From Citrus sinensis (lineage: Eukaryota > Streptophyta > Magnoliopsida > Sapindales > Rutaceae), in the NCBI RefSeq assembly GCF_022201045.2, contig NC_068558.1:1178001-1242000 (forward strand): a DNA stretch of 64,000 nucleotides, written 5' to 3'. This document shows, piece after piece, positions 1 through 14,863 of this stretch. Position numbers and translations under genes: made by a program. Positions within the stretch are counted from its first letter, which is position 1. Every line of letters starts with the position of its first letter. The notes beneath the pieces were generated by a model. That model made no database searches. It was not told the DNA's origin and worked only from the letters and a program-made list of their open reading frames with translations.

Positions 1-2603
1 CCTGGATAGCTCTTTCATTAATATCGGATAAATGTAGTAAGAAAAAGAAAATCATTATGATGTTTTTTGGATTGCTTTTGGTGTCATAAAAAAATTATGT
101 TTGTGATGCAAGATGTATAACTTCTAAAATAGGTAGTATTTAGATAAACTGTATCAAATTTAAGTATATAATCCATAGGAATATGATCTACTAACCACCA
201 AAGTCCACTATATGGCGAACACATAGATACGTGATATAATTAGGTGACTCTTTGTGAATAATTTTAAAATTATGGATTAATTAGATAGGGTCATGTGGCA
301 CTATTGCCCACATCACGTTGAGCATCATCAACCATTAGATGATTACTCACAATTTATAATCTATCGCTTTAAAACTCGTGACGACAGATGAGAGAATTAA
401 AACTCATGACAATACCCCATCTATAAAGTGCATCAAACTGAGTTCATTCATGTGTACTTTTTTTTTTATTTAAGTGATCAAAACTGCTCTAACCTTTTAA
501 ATCAGTATAGGAAGTAATCATGAGTATTTTATTACTATAAAATAATTTGAGTTCATTCTTTTAAAAAAAAAAAATCCAAGCTATCAACGGTTTAGGCATA
601 AAAAGGAGCCCAAAAACAATCTAATTTATGTTATTTTTTTCATATTAATAATCAATATTTTTTTCCTTTTTTTTGGTCTCGTTTTCGTTTTGTTAAACAT
701 TTACACAACATTTTATAGAAAATACGTTATATATTTATAGAATTCTTCTTAGTATCGATATTTTTTTCACTTTAGATTTTAATGAGACAACTATGTTCAT
801 CTTAAATTTGCATCTTAGAATATGTAGACATGCATGGGAATAGAAAAAGGGAAGATAACGGTCGCCATGTCTTCGAAGAAATATATTTGAAGTTGAAGAA
901 TAAATCAAAGTCGTTGATAATAGTGTTGTTGGATCAAATGGTTGGAGAGAAAGATCTCAGGAAGAAGGTATGCGTACTGCCAAAGACAAGTATATTAATT
1001 AACAGCCGTATGTAAACAAAAGTATAAAAACATGCAAAGAAGTACATGGGAACCGACAAAATCCTTGAAAGGTCTTGGTCAGGGCATTTTATTTAAATTC
1101 AAAATAACATATTATTACATCGAATACTGAGAGGTTTAATTATCATCACTAACTACGAAATTTCTATCATTTTCTTTAGGAAAATAATGGTTTAGCGGGG
1201 GGTGGTGGCTTAATATTTTTTTTTCTTGGGAATACAAGTCAAAGCAAGCAACGTCTCGTAGATTAAGGCTTTGAGCCCACAAAATGGAGAAATCCCATCA
1301 TTATTGTTGTTACTTTCTTGTAGTTACATGCGGATGCTGGCTGTAATTGATGTGAGTTTTGATCACTAACAAGTCAACCAGCTCTGAGACCCATGCGCTC
1401 TTGGTTTCAGTTATCATTATTATTACGGAATCATATTGTGATGAACATTACAAACGAAGCCATGCATAATGTTTTGGTAAAAAAAAAAAAACAAATCAAT
1501 TTTGTAATCCTTTTTTTTTTTTTTTAAATTTTGAACTCCCTTGTTTTTTATATTTAATTTTTGGTACATAAAGTGTCGATTCATTTCTTCAGTACGGACA
1601 TATGCCTCAATTAAATATAAATTTTAAGTAATTACCATAAATAAGTAAATAAAAGATAAAAAAAAATTATATTTTGCAAAGTAAAGAGATCAGGTATAAT
1701 AGTTTTCATCAAAATGACATGATTTTTGTGATTTTATACCAACCCATTGTCCTCTGATTTTTTTTTTTGAAGTGAATTTTATTTTTAATTTATTTTCAAA
1801 TAAATATTTACTCTAACTAATAATTTGATATGAACAACTCCTTTAGGAAACCGTCACGGATGGACGAGTGAACGACCGGCATAGACGGTGGTGGGTCCCA
1901 GTTAAAAATCCACCTCATTTTGAAGTCCGTAACTGGCGCCGTTCACGCTCTTCAAGCTTAGGGATCCGACACGTGTACCTGCTGCGGGTTGATGGGGACG
2001 TGGCTCCCGAATGAAAAAAAATCACCACTTTACTGCCATCTTTTTATTTTGCGACATGCACGTAAAGAAAGAAGAAAATATTTCGTCCATTAAATAAAAT
2101 ATGGTACGCAAAATAAATGTGTGAGGGGTTGTTGTTGTTCTCGAAAAGTGATTCAAAGGGGCCTGAAATTGAGGGCTTCGGTAGCCCACATTATGGAGAC
2201 CAACATCATGTTCCTTTTGTTGAGTAGTAAGTACTCTTTAATGTGTTAGGATCTGTTGTCATTATTATTAATTAATCTTTTCAGCCATAACCATTAATGC
2301 ACCATAATTCTTCACTTCGCTTACGTTTTTAAAAGAACATGTTTGACGATTTTGTACCTCAACCTATTTGTTGAGCGATTATTCTGGCATTCTCTTACCA
2401 TATGCAAAATATGTTTTTAAGGTTTATTATGTTAGCTTGGAATACAAGTTTCACTATTCTCTAGTATTTTTTTTTTCGAAATTTTGTTCTTCCAATGTGA
2501 CTTTATCACCATACAAAAATCGGTTTTCACAAAAAAAAAAAAAAAAAACTAGTCAATTTAAAATGCTCATCTGTTTGATCTTATTTTATAGAGCCCCCTT
2601 TTG

Positions 2604-2655
<52 letters not shown>

Positions 2656-4015
2656 TAGTGCCATAAATCAAATGTTCTCCAATGCACCAAAGGATGGATA
2701 TGAGAAAGTGAATCATTCAACAAATGATTGTTATAAACAACATGATTCGAATGCTAATACATGATGATTAAAGCGCTCTAGGCGAATGATTGACGAATCA
2801 TTTAAACCTTACAGATTTGATGGTTCTAAAATAATCAAAACGCTGGACACGCCCACCTCACCAAGTGCTTGGCATCCACGTGGCGACCCCACACGACGAT
2901 AGCCACGTCAGCCACTAATGCTTGAACAGATATGTTTTAGTCGGGGTCAGCTTGTGATTATCATTCTCTGTCTTCAACAGAGACAAGAGATTAAGTGTTG
3001 ATTACAAAAATTATTTGTGATTCTATTCAATTCAAAATCATAATTCCTTATTTTCTGGGACTAGTTTTTTTTTTTCTAAATCGCGTGCACGATCCTTTGC
3101 CGGACTTAAAATTAATTTTTTCTTTTTTCTTTTTTTAAAAAAATGGGTTAGAGGCTTACACGTGCAATTTTCTATGAAGAAAAATCAGAGCGAAAAGATA
3201 CAAAAATATGATTAAATATTGATAAATGTCCAAATACGATGTCGTGAGACGTAAGAAGACACGGGTCGCGGTTTCCCATTAGAAAAAAAAAAGAAATTAA
3301 AAATTCCAATTGAACTCAGATACAACTAAGCTTCATTTGCTTTTACGGGGAGCAAAAAATCAAAATAAAATATGAAAGTAGATAAACAAGACGCCACTCG
3401 GCCATTCTTCTAATCCGCTTTCAACTAAAAATTAAGTAGAGGTTAGAATTTTTTTGGTTGATCTGTGGCAACTTCCACACATTTATTTTACAATTTCATT
3501 TTGTGCGGCGAAAGCTCTAATTGTCAAGGAAATGACCTCATACTTCCATTCCAAGAGTTGGGCCAAATGATTCTTCTTTTTGGGATATATAATGTGAATT
3601 TAAATTGTAAGTATTTGATTAAAATGTATAAATTAGAGCCACAAATTCTTCGTACAAATTTATTTGATGTAGTATTGTAATTAGATAATGATATCACATA
3701 CTTCCCATAATTTATTTTTATTATTATTTTATATTTTTATCCAATAAATACTATTGTGCCGCATTAGTTTATTAGTTTATATAAATAATTTTTGGTTCCA
3801 TTATGACTTTGAAATACTCTAATAGCTAAAGTTAAAAAATAATAATAATAAAAGCAAATGGAGTCTAAATTTGAAATTTGGAATATGGAAATATTTGAAG
3901 AAAACCTATAGATAAATAATTTATAAAATGTTGCATGATGATGAAAGGTAAGTATCCACCGACTACATGATATTTTTTACTTTATTGTTTTTCCACTTTT
4001 TCATTGACATTATAA
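1..4015. other. Intergenic, no gene recognised
   Basis: This AT-rich stretch has only short chance frames and no family I recognise. Two islands are richer in GC. About 1850-2030 has ACGTG cores (gacacgtgtac, gacgtggc). About 2830-2920 has a G-box-like cacgtggc followed by gccacgtcagc. These resemble ABA-response or G-box promoter elements and may belong to a gene beyond the left edge, but no adjacent coding start supports that. Confidence 0.5.
2609..2652. repeat. (TA)n microsatellite
   Basis: An uninterrupted alternating TA run of about 22 units, read directly from the sequence. Likely length-polymorphic. Confidence 0.95.
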
Positions 4016-4443
4016 GAGCATCTCCAAAAGACTTTTTAGAGTTTACTTTTCAAATATCAATTTGTTTACTGGTGTGGCAAATAAGTGGATGGAAAAATAC
4101 AATCTTCTCGATAAGACTCATTAAATAAGAATAAATTAATATTATTTTAATCAAATCTTTTCACTATTAAATTGAATTGCTGTTATGTTTTTGAAAGGAA
4201 ATATAAATAATAATTATTGCAGTCTTATCTTTTCAATAAATAATAATAAAATATTAATAGAAGAGGGAGAAACTCATTCGGTAATATTAAAGAGTGAGAA
4301 ACAAATCTTATTCGAAGAATCTAAATTAACGTGTCTTTTGAATGTTTAATATTGTAATGACTCTTTAAATAAAAGTCTTTAAATTAACGTGACTCTTTAA
4401 ATAAGAAGTAGAATTTTATTTAAAGAGTCTTTTGGAGATGTTC
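4016..4443. mobile_element. Tourist-like MITE, copy 1
   Basis: The 428-bp element begins GAGCATCTCCAAAAGAC and ends GTCTTTTGGAGATGTTC, so its ends are inverted repeats. It is flanked on both sides by TAA (4013-4015 and 4444-4446), the target duplication of PIF/Harbinger Tourist-like MITEs. The inside is AT-rich and has no coding capacity. A second, clearly related copy lies at 6240-6637. The direct TAA duplication and matching termini are seen in the sequence; the superfamily assignment is inferred from them. Confidence 0.85.
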
Positions 4444-5166
4444 TAAGATGATTTAACATAATATTGAAGAAAATAATTGTTTTGTCTTTGAACATAAAAA
4501 GACTATTTAATCATAGCTAAATGTATGAAATAAGGTTTTATTTTATAGTTGTTGGGATCAAGAATGACTACAAAAATGACTATATAAACTCAACTCATCA
4601 AACTTGATAATTTAAAGATATAAAATCACCAAAATAAGTTTCGTAGTTAATTTGTACCTCATTTACAACATTATTCAAGAATCTTTACTAATATAATTCA
4701 TCCTGAATAACATATCTTTGACAACAATAATAAGTCTTCAACAACAATAAATCACTAACGGAAATAGTCATTATTATCTAAAATACATTCAAAATAACCA
4801 TAAAATTAGTTATGAAAAACTTTGAACATTATAATTTGTTCTTATGGATCCAGAGTAACAGCCAATAAATTGTCTTTTTATATTCAAGGGAAAAATAATT
4901 ATTTTATTAATATTCTGTTAAATCATCTAACAATATTAATAAAAAAGTGAAAAAAAATAATACACTCTATAAATTATAGGCAGATAGCTGAAAAAAAATT
5001 AGTATATATATATATTATAAAATATGAAATATTAAGGAGTGGGTGGATATTCTCGGATATTGAATGGAAACATGGCAAGAATAACTAATTGGCTGGTAGA
5101 GTGGAAATTTTGGCCCTTGATTTCATCCAATAGCTAGCCAGATTTTTTGTGAATTTGACTTTGAAT

Positions 5167-5322
5167 GAGAAACAAGGGTCCGGTTACGGTGCAATTGTGG
5201 TACCGTGTCACAGTTACATCCAACCGTTGGATGCACTTGAATAGGTATGGTCTATTGACATTCAACGACTGGATGCAACTGTGGCACGGTACCACAGTTG
5301 CACCACATATTTTCCCGAGAAA
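5167..5322. repeat. Short fold-back (inverted-repeat) element
   Basis: Two arms of about 45 bp, at roughly 5188-5233 and 5262-5306, are inverted copies. Both carry a GTGGTACCGTG-type core followed by a cacagtt/gcatcca segment. The outer edges also match (gagaaacaag near 5167 and its complement near 5320). The opposed frames here are a by-product of the palindrome and not genes. It is probably a small MITE of unassigned family. Confidence 0.7.
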
Positions 5323-6041
5323 CAAATTTTTAACATACAGTGACCATTAAATATGCCTAGTGGAACTATTAGACATTTTTCTTTTTGAGGATACTAATTA
5401 GGGAGACACCTTTTTTGCCCCCCTTTGAACTGTGCACTAATACCGGATACATTTTGAATGCACTAGAGATCGAAAAGCCTATTCAAATTTTAATTTTTGC
5501 CTCAAGTATTCATAAACATCCCGAGGAAGAGTAGGGGTGTCGTGGGATCCGGTACCGTAGGCTCATTTCTTAAGTAAAAAATAGGTCTATTTCCCAAGAC
5601 TTGTAGCCCTATTCTTTTTGGGTTGCTGGCCATTGTCATTTTGTGCTTTGTTGATATTTTTGACCCAATTGAAATAGAGAGTGATGTTTGTTCAACCACT
5701 TGGTTTTAATCGTCACCATTGCTCTGAGTGCAGTAATATCTTTTTTTGTAAAAGATTTGAGTTTTGTTTTTTTTTTCCTCACTTTGAGCTGTTACTTTCG
5801 TTGTTGGATAATTTGGGTAGAGGAATTTAATTGTAATCTGTTTGAATTCCATTCTGCCAATAATCCCATCTTTCATTGTGTAGGGTGAACAATTTCAAAT
5901 CTGAATATGTGGGTGGTGTCAAGTAAAGAGTACTTCACTCGAAGTCGATGACGTTGCCGGAGGAAATTATTGGCAGCGATAATATTGCTTTCAATTAAAA
6001 CAATTATATGTATAAATAAATTAACTTATTTTCTTTTTTAA
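5323..6041. other. Intergenic, no gene recognised
   Basis: Unique-looking AT-rich sequence with only chance frames. I see no splice-consistent exon or RNA gene. Confidence 0.45.
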
Positions 6042-6228
6042 GGTCTATTTGGAATACGTTTTTTAAGATGATGGTAATTTTGTTATTATGCATTACAAAA
6101 TCAGATTCTAAAATAATTTTTATTTTCAAAAACTGCTCACAATAACTTATAATGTTTAATACAAAAGTAGATTATTTAAGAATCATATTTTCAAATAATT
6201 AATTTTAAAAAGTATTTACCGAACACTT
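6042..6228. mobile_element. Probable small hAT-like MITE
   Basis: The segment begins GGTCTATTTGGAATACG and ends with TACCGAACACTT. The 'ggtctgtttgg ... ccgaaca' terminal signature is common on plant hAT-type MITEs. It ends about 10 bp before the second Tourist-like MITE. I could not fix a clean target duplication, so boundaries are approximate. Confidence 0.45.
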
Positions 6229-6239
6229 TTTGGGTATTA

Positions 6240-6637
6240 GAACATCTCCAAAAGGGTCTTTAAATTTCACTCTTCAAATTTCAATTTGCTTACTGATGTG
6301 GTAAATAAGTGTATAGAAAAATATAATTTCCTCCAAAAGACTCACCAAATAAGAATAAATTAATATTATTTTAATCAAATCTTTCCCACTATCAAATTGA
6401 ATTGTTATTATATTTTTCAAAAGAAACATAAATAATAATTATTACAGTCTTATCTTTTTAATAAATAATAATAAAATATTAATAGAAGAGGGAGAAACTC
6501 ACTCGGCAATATTGAAGAGTGAGAAACAAATCTTATTTAAAAAATTTAAATTAACGTGTCTTTTGAAGTGTTTAATATTGATATGGCTCTTTAAATAAGA
6601 AGTAAAATCTTATTTGAAAAGTCTTTTAGAGATTGTT
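6240..6637. mobile_element. Tourist-like MITE, copy 2
   Basis: A diverged full-length relative of the element at 4016-4443. It starts GAACATCTCCAAAAGGG and shares the internal block around 'aataagaataaattaatatt' and the 'gaagagggagaaactcac' block in the same order and orientation. The right end has drifted (TTTTAGAGATTGTT), and I cannot read a clean target duplication. No coding capacity. Confidence 0.8.
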
Positions 6638-8491
6638 AAATAAGTAAAATAACCTATATCGATTGAGTATTAAACTTAAGTATATAAGATTTGGATAATT
6701 CTTAACTGTTGAGTCAACTTTTCGGTTGAGTTAGGCTTGTGGCCTTCTATATGGTATTAGGGACAACTCACCCATGAGTGGGCCCACACTACCTTATCGC
6801 GTGATAAGAACTAGTTAAAAGGACGGACTGCATGTGATGGGGAGTATTATGAAAAAAATATCTTACATGGATTTTGAGTATTAAACTTAGGTTAAGTACA
6901 TCAAACTTAAACAACCCTCAACTTTTGAACCAATAACTCTTGGGTTGAATTACACCTGCAGGCTTCACTTATTTAAAAATCTAAAGCAACTCCGAATGTG
7001 CTCTATGCTTCTTAGAATTGCTAGATGGAAAAACACTCCACTGGGCTTTCATTCCTCTTTTTTTCAGATCAATCTATCTAAAATTCCGGGTAAAAATTTC
7101 TGTGGCAACTTCAAAATCATGGCTGTTTTCTGGCTTGGACCGTCCAAGAGCTCTGTCCCCAACAAAAAGAGCAGAAAAACAAGCGGTAAACGCTAAAGTA
7201 CAAATGAGTGAACCGAGGAGAAAATCGATGTGGGCCTATGATTGGTTCCCCTATTGTTTCTCCAGCTTTTATTTTGTTTACATGCACTTTTCTTTTTTTT
7301 TGGTTTTTCTTTTCTGTTCTGTTGATGGTTGTTTCCAGTCAGGATTTTATTTTAAGAGCACAAAACATTTTATCTCGTTTTGTTCTTTTGCGGGGTCCTC
7401 TTTATGTGGGAAACAGCACATTGCCTCGAGTATCCTTTACAATTTCTGCTATCCCCATCAAAAAACAATGCAACATATCTTTACAAGTAATCAGCAAAAA
7501 ATAATTAAAAAAATAAAAACCCCCACACAAAAGCTTAAAATTAAGCAGCAAAGGTGTGAGCAGGAGCACATTTGATTTTTGAATGGAAATTTTTTTTTTT
7601 TAAATGGCAGTATGCTCCGATCCATAATTTCAATAATGCCGTTCCAATGACGCGTCCTACGCTGGGACTGTGGGCATGGCAGACTGTCGCTAATGAATGG
7701 GCTGGGCTACTACTACTTTCAAGTTCTGGATTTCAAACTGGTCCAATATCTCATTTTCCAGCTACAACTCGTAACAAGAATGGCCTAACCCAAAATGGGC
7801 CAAGCAGACATCATGCTACCTTTACATAGTAATGCAAGGGCAGAGCCCTCTACTTTGAGACTGTTGCCGAATCCTTCCAAAGGTTAATTTTTGCGAAGAA
7901 ATAGATTTGAAAGTTCAATTTAGCTCTACTCCTTTTTATTTCATCCCAAGACTTCATTTCTTGATCAACACTGAGACATGGAAGCGTGTCTTATTTTCGA
8001 CGGGAAATAAAACAACAATATTCAATCGGGATTTTCTAAACCTCTACACATACAACAACATTTAAGCTAATAACTCAAAGAAGAAAGATAATATACCAGC
8101 TATGTCTTGCTTTTCCCACCCATCAATCTCTGGCATTTTAAGGGTACAAAGCAAGACGCCAAGATCAGTGACAAGAGATGGTGACAATTTAATCAGGTAA
8201 GAACTAAGATCACTCAAAACAGTAAAAACATCACGGCCCAGGGTTCGTTAGAAACCAGCTAAGAGGTTGATGCTAATGACAATAGAGACCGTCCAAGCAA
8301 TGAAAAGATAAATTTGCATACAAACAATTAAAAGCAGTGAATGTTGTTGTTTCTAGGCCTTAATTATAATTCTTCCCCTCTGGTACCACTTGTATGAGGA
8401 GACATCTCACACTTCTTGTTCATACATAAATAGTTTTAAAGACCAAAGCCCTGGGGAAAGCCCTCCCTTGAGACAGAGAGATAGCAGCGAC
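6638..8491. other. Intergenic plus probable UBC 3' UTR
   Basis: A 185-codon open frame at 7018-7575 shows no known domain and is rich in F, S and K, so I do not call it a gene. About 8340-8491 is probably the 3' UTR of the minus-strand UBC gene. The rest shows no recognisable feature. Confidence 0.4.
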
Positions 8492-10429
<1,938 letters not shown>

Positions 10430-10440
10430 AACCTAATTCT

Positions 10441-10674
10441 CTGAAATTGTTGTTTGTAAAAAAATTGCCAAAAAAAAGTTTAAAAAAAAAAAAAACTTAG
10501 ATCAGCTTTTGGCTTTAAAACAGAATCTGAAAAAATAGAACAGTACAAAATAAATAAAGAGGAAACAAGCAAAGTGCCTGAGAGAGATCCTCCTGGTAAT
10601 TATTGCTAGATTTTTTTTTTTGGGGGGGAGGGGGGGGGGGGGGGTGTGTGCGGGGTAGGACGAGAGGGCTTACA
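10441..10674 (-). other. Putative UBC 5' UTR intron with a long G/C tract
   Basis: On the minus strand an acceptor (AATTTCAG) ends at 10441, just before the UBC start codon. A GTAAGC donor candidate lies at about 10674. The span contains a run of about 25 G on the plus strand (10621-10645), broken by a few other bases. Leader introns are common in plant UBC genes. The donor choice is inferred and needs transcript support. Confidence 0.4.
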
Positions 10675-10979
10675 GTAAAATAAAATAAAATAAAAAAAAG
10701 TTTATATATGTATAAACAATAATAATAATTAAAATAAAATGATTGAATCACGAGCTGGAGATGCACTGTAATTGGTTATCGATAACGTTTTTGTGGACCC
10801 CGCACACTTGATAATTTTGTTGAATTAATTAATCAATTATATCTAATCCGCGTGTTTACCGGTTGACTCACCTTTTGCTTATTAACTATTCCGTCTTTAA
10901 TAACTTGGTTATCCGGTCATCCGGTTTACTTTTCATGGTAGTTATTGAATTACAGATGAGTTGGTGGCCGTTGGCGGGG

Positions 10980-11194
10980 GTGGGTAAACTTGGGTTCGGT
11001 TTAGAAAATAATAATATGAACTCAATCTGAATTGATAACACGATTTGATCCAATTTGAATAGATCGGATTAAAAATTTATATTTATGTATACATTGTTTT
11101 AATCTGATCGAATGAAATTCTTCAACTACATTCAATCTAAATCTGAAAATTTTAGACCAAATCGAATCGGCACGGGTTATTTACTCACCACCCG
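10980..11194. mobile_element. Small non-autonomous hAT-like element
   Basis: This 215-bp segment is flanked by the identical 8-mer TGGCGGGG at 10972-10979 and 11195-11202, the length of a hAT target duplication. The ends are imperfect inverted repeats: GTGGGTAAACTTGGG on the left and the complement of CGGGTGGTGAGTAAATAACC on the right. No coding capacity. It sits upstream of the UBC gene. Confidence 0.7.
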
Positions 11195-11202
11195 TGGCGG
11201 GG

Positions 11203-12178
11203 TATAATTTTCTTTTCAAGGAAATTGCTGAAGATTCTAAATTGTAGTATCTCTCTTTAATTATTCTTCTTTTTGGACTAACTTATTTTTTTAATAGAAA
11301 AAGAAATGGATGAATTTATGGAATATGGGGCACATGAGTTTTCTCATCATTAGATTCTATTCTCACATGGGCCCATATTATAATTTTTTTTTTTTGCCGT
11401 TTCGTCATGTGACGTGGTTCCATTGGGCAGTCCATTAAATATACCAAATCTGAGACTTTCCCTATATATTATTATTTATTATAGCCCATGTATCACAATG
11501 ATAAGCCTATAAAATTATCGTAATATGCATAATATATAAATTATGGGTCTTCCTAAATTACATTCATTTGGTTCGATAAAATTCGTCCATTAACCCACTT
11601 GACCCTACTGCTTAATTTTGCAAATCACCCGTAATATTTATATTTGTGACATAACAAATGATATGACATGACATTATTTCGTAGGGTCCTGTAATATATG
11701 AGTCATTATGAGGCCTTATTATGTCTGATATAAACAGTGAATTTATGTTGTCAAATAAAAGATTTGTATAATAAAGCAAGAATAATTTTTAATGAACACA
11801 TTCTTATCTTAATAAATGAGAATGCCGGTAAAATTTTCAAGATACACAAACAAATAAGCATTATCTGCAATTTTTTGTTACACCGATGTCTAACTAGAGA
11901 ACGACTGAAATAAATCAATTCTAAGAGCGGTAGATCTACTGATATTTGATGCATTACCTGATCTTCTTTACTCTGCGGGATCAAGATGCTCAAAGTGAAA
12001 TCAGGGGTTGTCCAAGTGGGAAAAATTAACGATACAACATTTTGAAGTGAATTGGCAGGGCGATACGCCATCAACGATAATATTGCAGCAACACCAGAAA
12101 TGGGTACAAAAATCAAGCCAAAAAAAGAAAAAGAAAAAGAAAATTGCTAATGGATTCACTCACTCCGAATGAATTAAT
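11203..12178. other. Intergenic and 3' flank of the receptor kinase
   Basis: AT-rich sequence without a recognisable gene. An open frame at 11751-12116 on the minus strand begins just past the kinase stop codon, has no known domain and probably overlaps the kinase 3' UTR. Confidence 0.4.
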
Positions 12179-14863
12179 TTAGTTCTCTCCGGCTACTGGT
12201 GGAGGAGGTGTTGAACTTTCAGACTTGTTTCCAGAAGATGGCCGATTCTCCGAGTCATTTGGCCTAACATTTTCTATCACTCTAACAACATCAGGCATTT
12301 TAGGTCTTTGATCTGGCATACGTACAACACAAGACATTGCAATTTGTAACATCTCGACCATCTCTTCCTCTATGTTGGGATATCTCAACAACTCTACATC
12401 GAATACTTCTGCTGTCCACTCCTCTCGAACTACTGAATGAACCCATCTGACCAAGTGAACAAGTTCATCACCACCAGTAGTATGGATGGGGGATTTCCCA
12501 GTAAGGATCTCAAGTAGGACTACTCCAAAGCTGTATACATCAGAAGCCTGAGTTGCTTTCCGGGAATCTGTCACTTCTGGGGCACGGTAACCAGCGGCAC
12601 GGGCAATAACTGGGGCTAGAGCACTTGTAATAGTTGTCAGACCAAGATCAGACACACATCCATACTGTTGGGAGTTGAGAAAGATGTTCGAGGACTTGAT
12701 GTTGCCATGGACTAGCTTCCCACCATTCGCTGCATGGATCCGAGCTATTCCTCTTGCTGCACCTATAGCTATCCTCATTCGAGTATCCCAATCTAGAGGG
12801 ATTCTACCTTCTCCTCTCTCACCTGCAGAGCTACAAATGCATTAAACAACGATAAACATGGCGGTGGGCAACTATTTAAGACATTAAAACCATCAGGGTG
12901 GGAACTATGAAAGGATTGATCACCTACTTTATAGTTTGTCCTACATGGAAAATAGGGTACGCATGTTGTATCATACGTGATCATCAAAGAGACAGACCAT
13001 CTACCATAATTGGGACACCAAACAAGATCCTTGATGCAATATCACTGATGTTCAAATAGTTATTATGTTCACTCTTTCGTGATCACATTTGTGTTACATC
13101 AAGATCCTTTATAGACAAAGTTACAGCAATAATTATAACTGAAGGTGTTCTGAAAGTACAAGACCTGCGGTCAGATTGGTCAGAAAATTACTTTCATAGT
13201 AGCTGAGTGAACATATTTTCTCAAAACAACAAGGAAATGCAGATTATAAAGCTATCAAGTGCTTCCAATAGCCAGGATCACCATTGGTAAGACACAAAAG
13301 CAGTTTCCTGAAAACTATATGAACCTCTGACATATTTGGGAAATAAAGAACCAAGCCAAACAAGAATTACCATCACATCCCATATTATGTACTGCTAATT
13401 CAAATATCAAATTACAGCATACAAATATAAGGATCTATCAGAACACCTTATGGACAATAATTCAGTCCAGCTATCCTTTTTCTCTAGCATATTATGACTT
13501 ATTGTTATATCTATCTATCTCCATAGATTTTCAACAAACTTTATTATTATTATTATTATCATGCACATGAATTTGTATTCCAAAATAAGAATTGCAACAA
13601 TCTGCCAATGATTGAATAAAGCAACATACTGTGTAGCATAGCAGAGACACTTCCCAGACTGTAATAATCATAAACCATAAGCTTCTCATCTTTGGAATAA
13701 TAATATGCCTTCAGCTCAACCACATTCTCATGTCTAATGCTTCCAACAATCTCCATCTGCTGTTCGAAATCCCGCTTCCCAACATTCACATCCTTCAATC
13801 TCTTCACCACCACTGTGGTTCCATCCTCCAATATCGCCTTATAAGCCATGCCAAAGGTTCCTTTGCCCAGTACCTCAGCAGAAGCCCTCAACAAATCCTC
13901 CAAATCAAATGCATAATTACAACCCTCAAAGAAAAACAGCCTATTACTTGCATCTTGATTCCTTGAAACTACTTTCTCTGGGGACATTCCTCTCTTTTGT
14001 AATGTCCCTGCAAATTCATCCTCCCTCTTTTTTCTTACACAACAGGCAACTATCAGAAACAAAAATGCCAAAAGCCCTAACACACTAGCAGCAATCACAA
14101 TCCCTAACAATGTAGTTTCACCTATCCTCCTACCACTCTTAGGCCTCAAATGAGATTCACCACGGGGTGCAACATCTGGTGAAGCTCTAGGGGCTAAATT
14201 TTCATCAAAAGAAATACTATTACCAACAAAGGCTGAACTCGGGAACCTTTTAAGTGACTGTGGTATGGAACCACTAAGGTTGTTGTTAGCCAAATTTAGC
14301 TGTTGCAAGTTGGGTAAGTTGAGATCAGGAATTTTACCAGATAACGAATTGTTTGCAAGATATAAAGCTTCAAGCTGAGTCAAATTCGACAGTGAACGAG
14401 GAATGGTCCCATTAAACCCATTGTTAGACAAATTGATAATAGTGAGATTCTTCCAAACAGAAAAATCAGGCAATGTACCTGAAAAGTTGTTGAATTGAAG
14501 ATAAAGATAGCACAAGCTTTTCAAGTTAATAAAATCAGAAGGAAAATACCCAGTAATGACATTCGATCTAAGACTCAAAATCTTCAAAGCTGATAAGCGA
14601 CTGATAGTTTTAGGTGGAATCAGACCGCTAAATCCAACACCAGGCAATCTAACGGCTACTACACGCTTCCCATCTTCACTACATTTCACTCCAGTCCAGT
14701 GATTACACACTGAAGCGCTCTCATTCCAGTTTAGAGAACGAGAGTGTGGCAAATTGTTGACAAAATCCAACAAAGCTTCCTTATCTTCAACTGGTTCTGC
14801 ATTTACTTTCGAGAAAATCAGACCCAGATTAAAAATCAAAGTGAAAACACATAAAGCTTTCAT
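12179..14863 (-). CDS. LRR receptor-like kinase, probably inactive (At4g23740-like)
   Basis: A plasma-membrane receptor of the LRR III type. Two exons, 13630-14863 and 12179-12822, join across an 807-bp intron (CACA|GT...CTGCAG|GT) to give 625 aa. Order: signal peptide 1-22; LRR N-cap about 25-65 with a CNHWTGVKC motif; about five LRRs 70-215; membrane span 251-275 followed by CCVRKKRED; kinase-like domain about 328-600. The glycine loop GKGTFG (333-338) and the Lys of VVVKRL (354) are present. The catalytic loop reads HGN (450-452) instead of HRD, and DFG is replaced by DLG (470-472). Catalysis is therefore doubtful, as in relatives annotated as 'probable inactive receptor kinase'. It probably signals as a scaffold or co-receptor. 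Ligand unknown. Confidence 0.93.

Noticed and set aside
7018-7575. 185-codon open frame on the plus strand
   Set aside because: It has no known domain, is rich in low-complexity F/S/K stretches, overlaps other open frames in the same direction and lacks any splice or homology support.
11751-12116. 121-codon minus-strand frame next to the receptor kinase
   Set aside because: It lies in the probable 3' UTR of the kinase and shows no family features.
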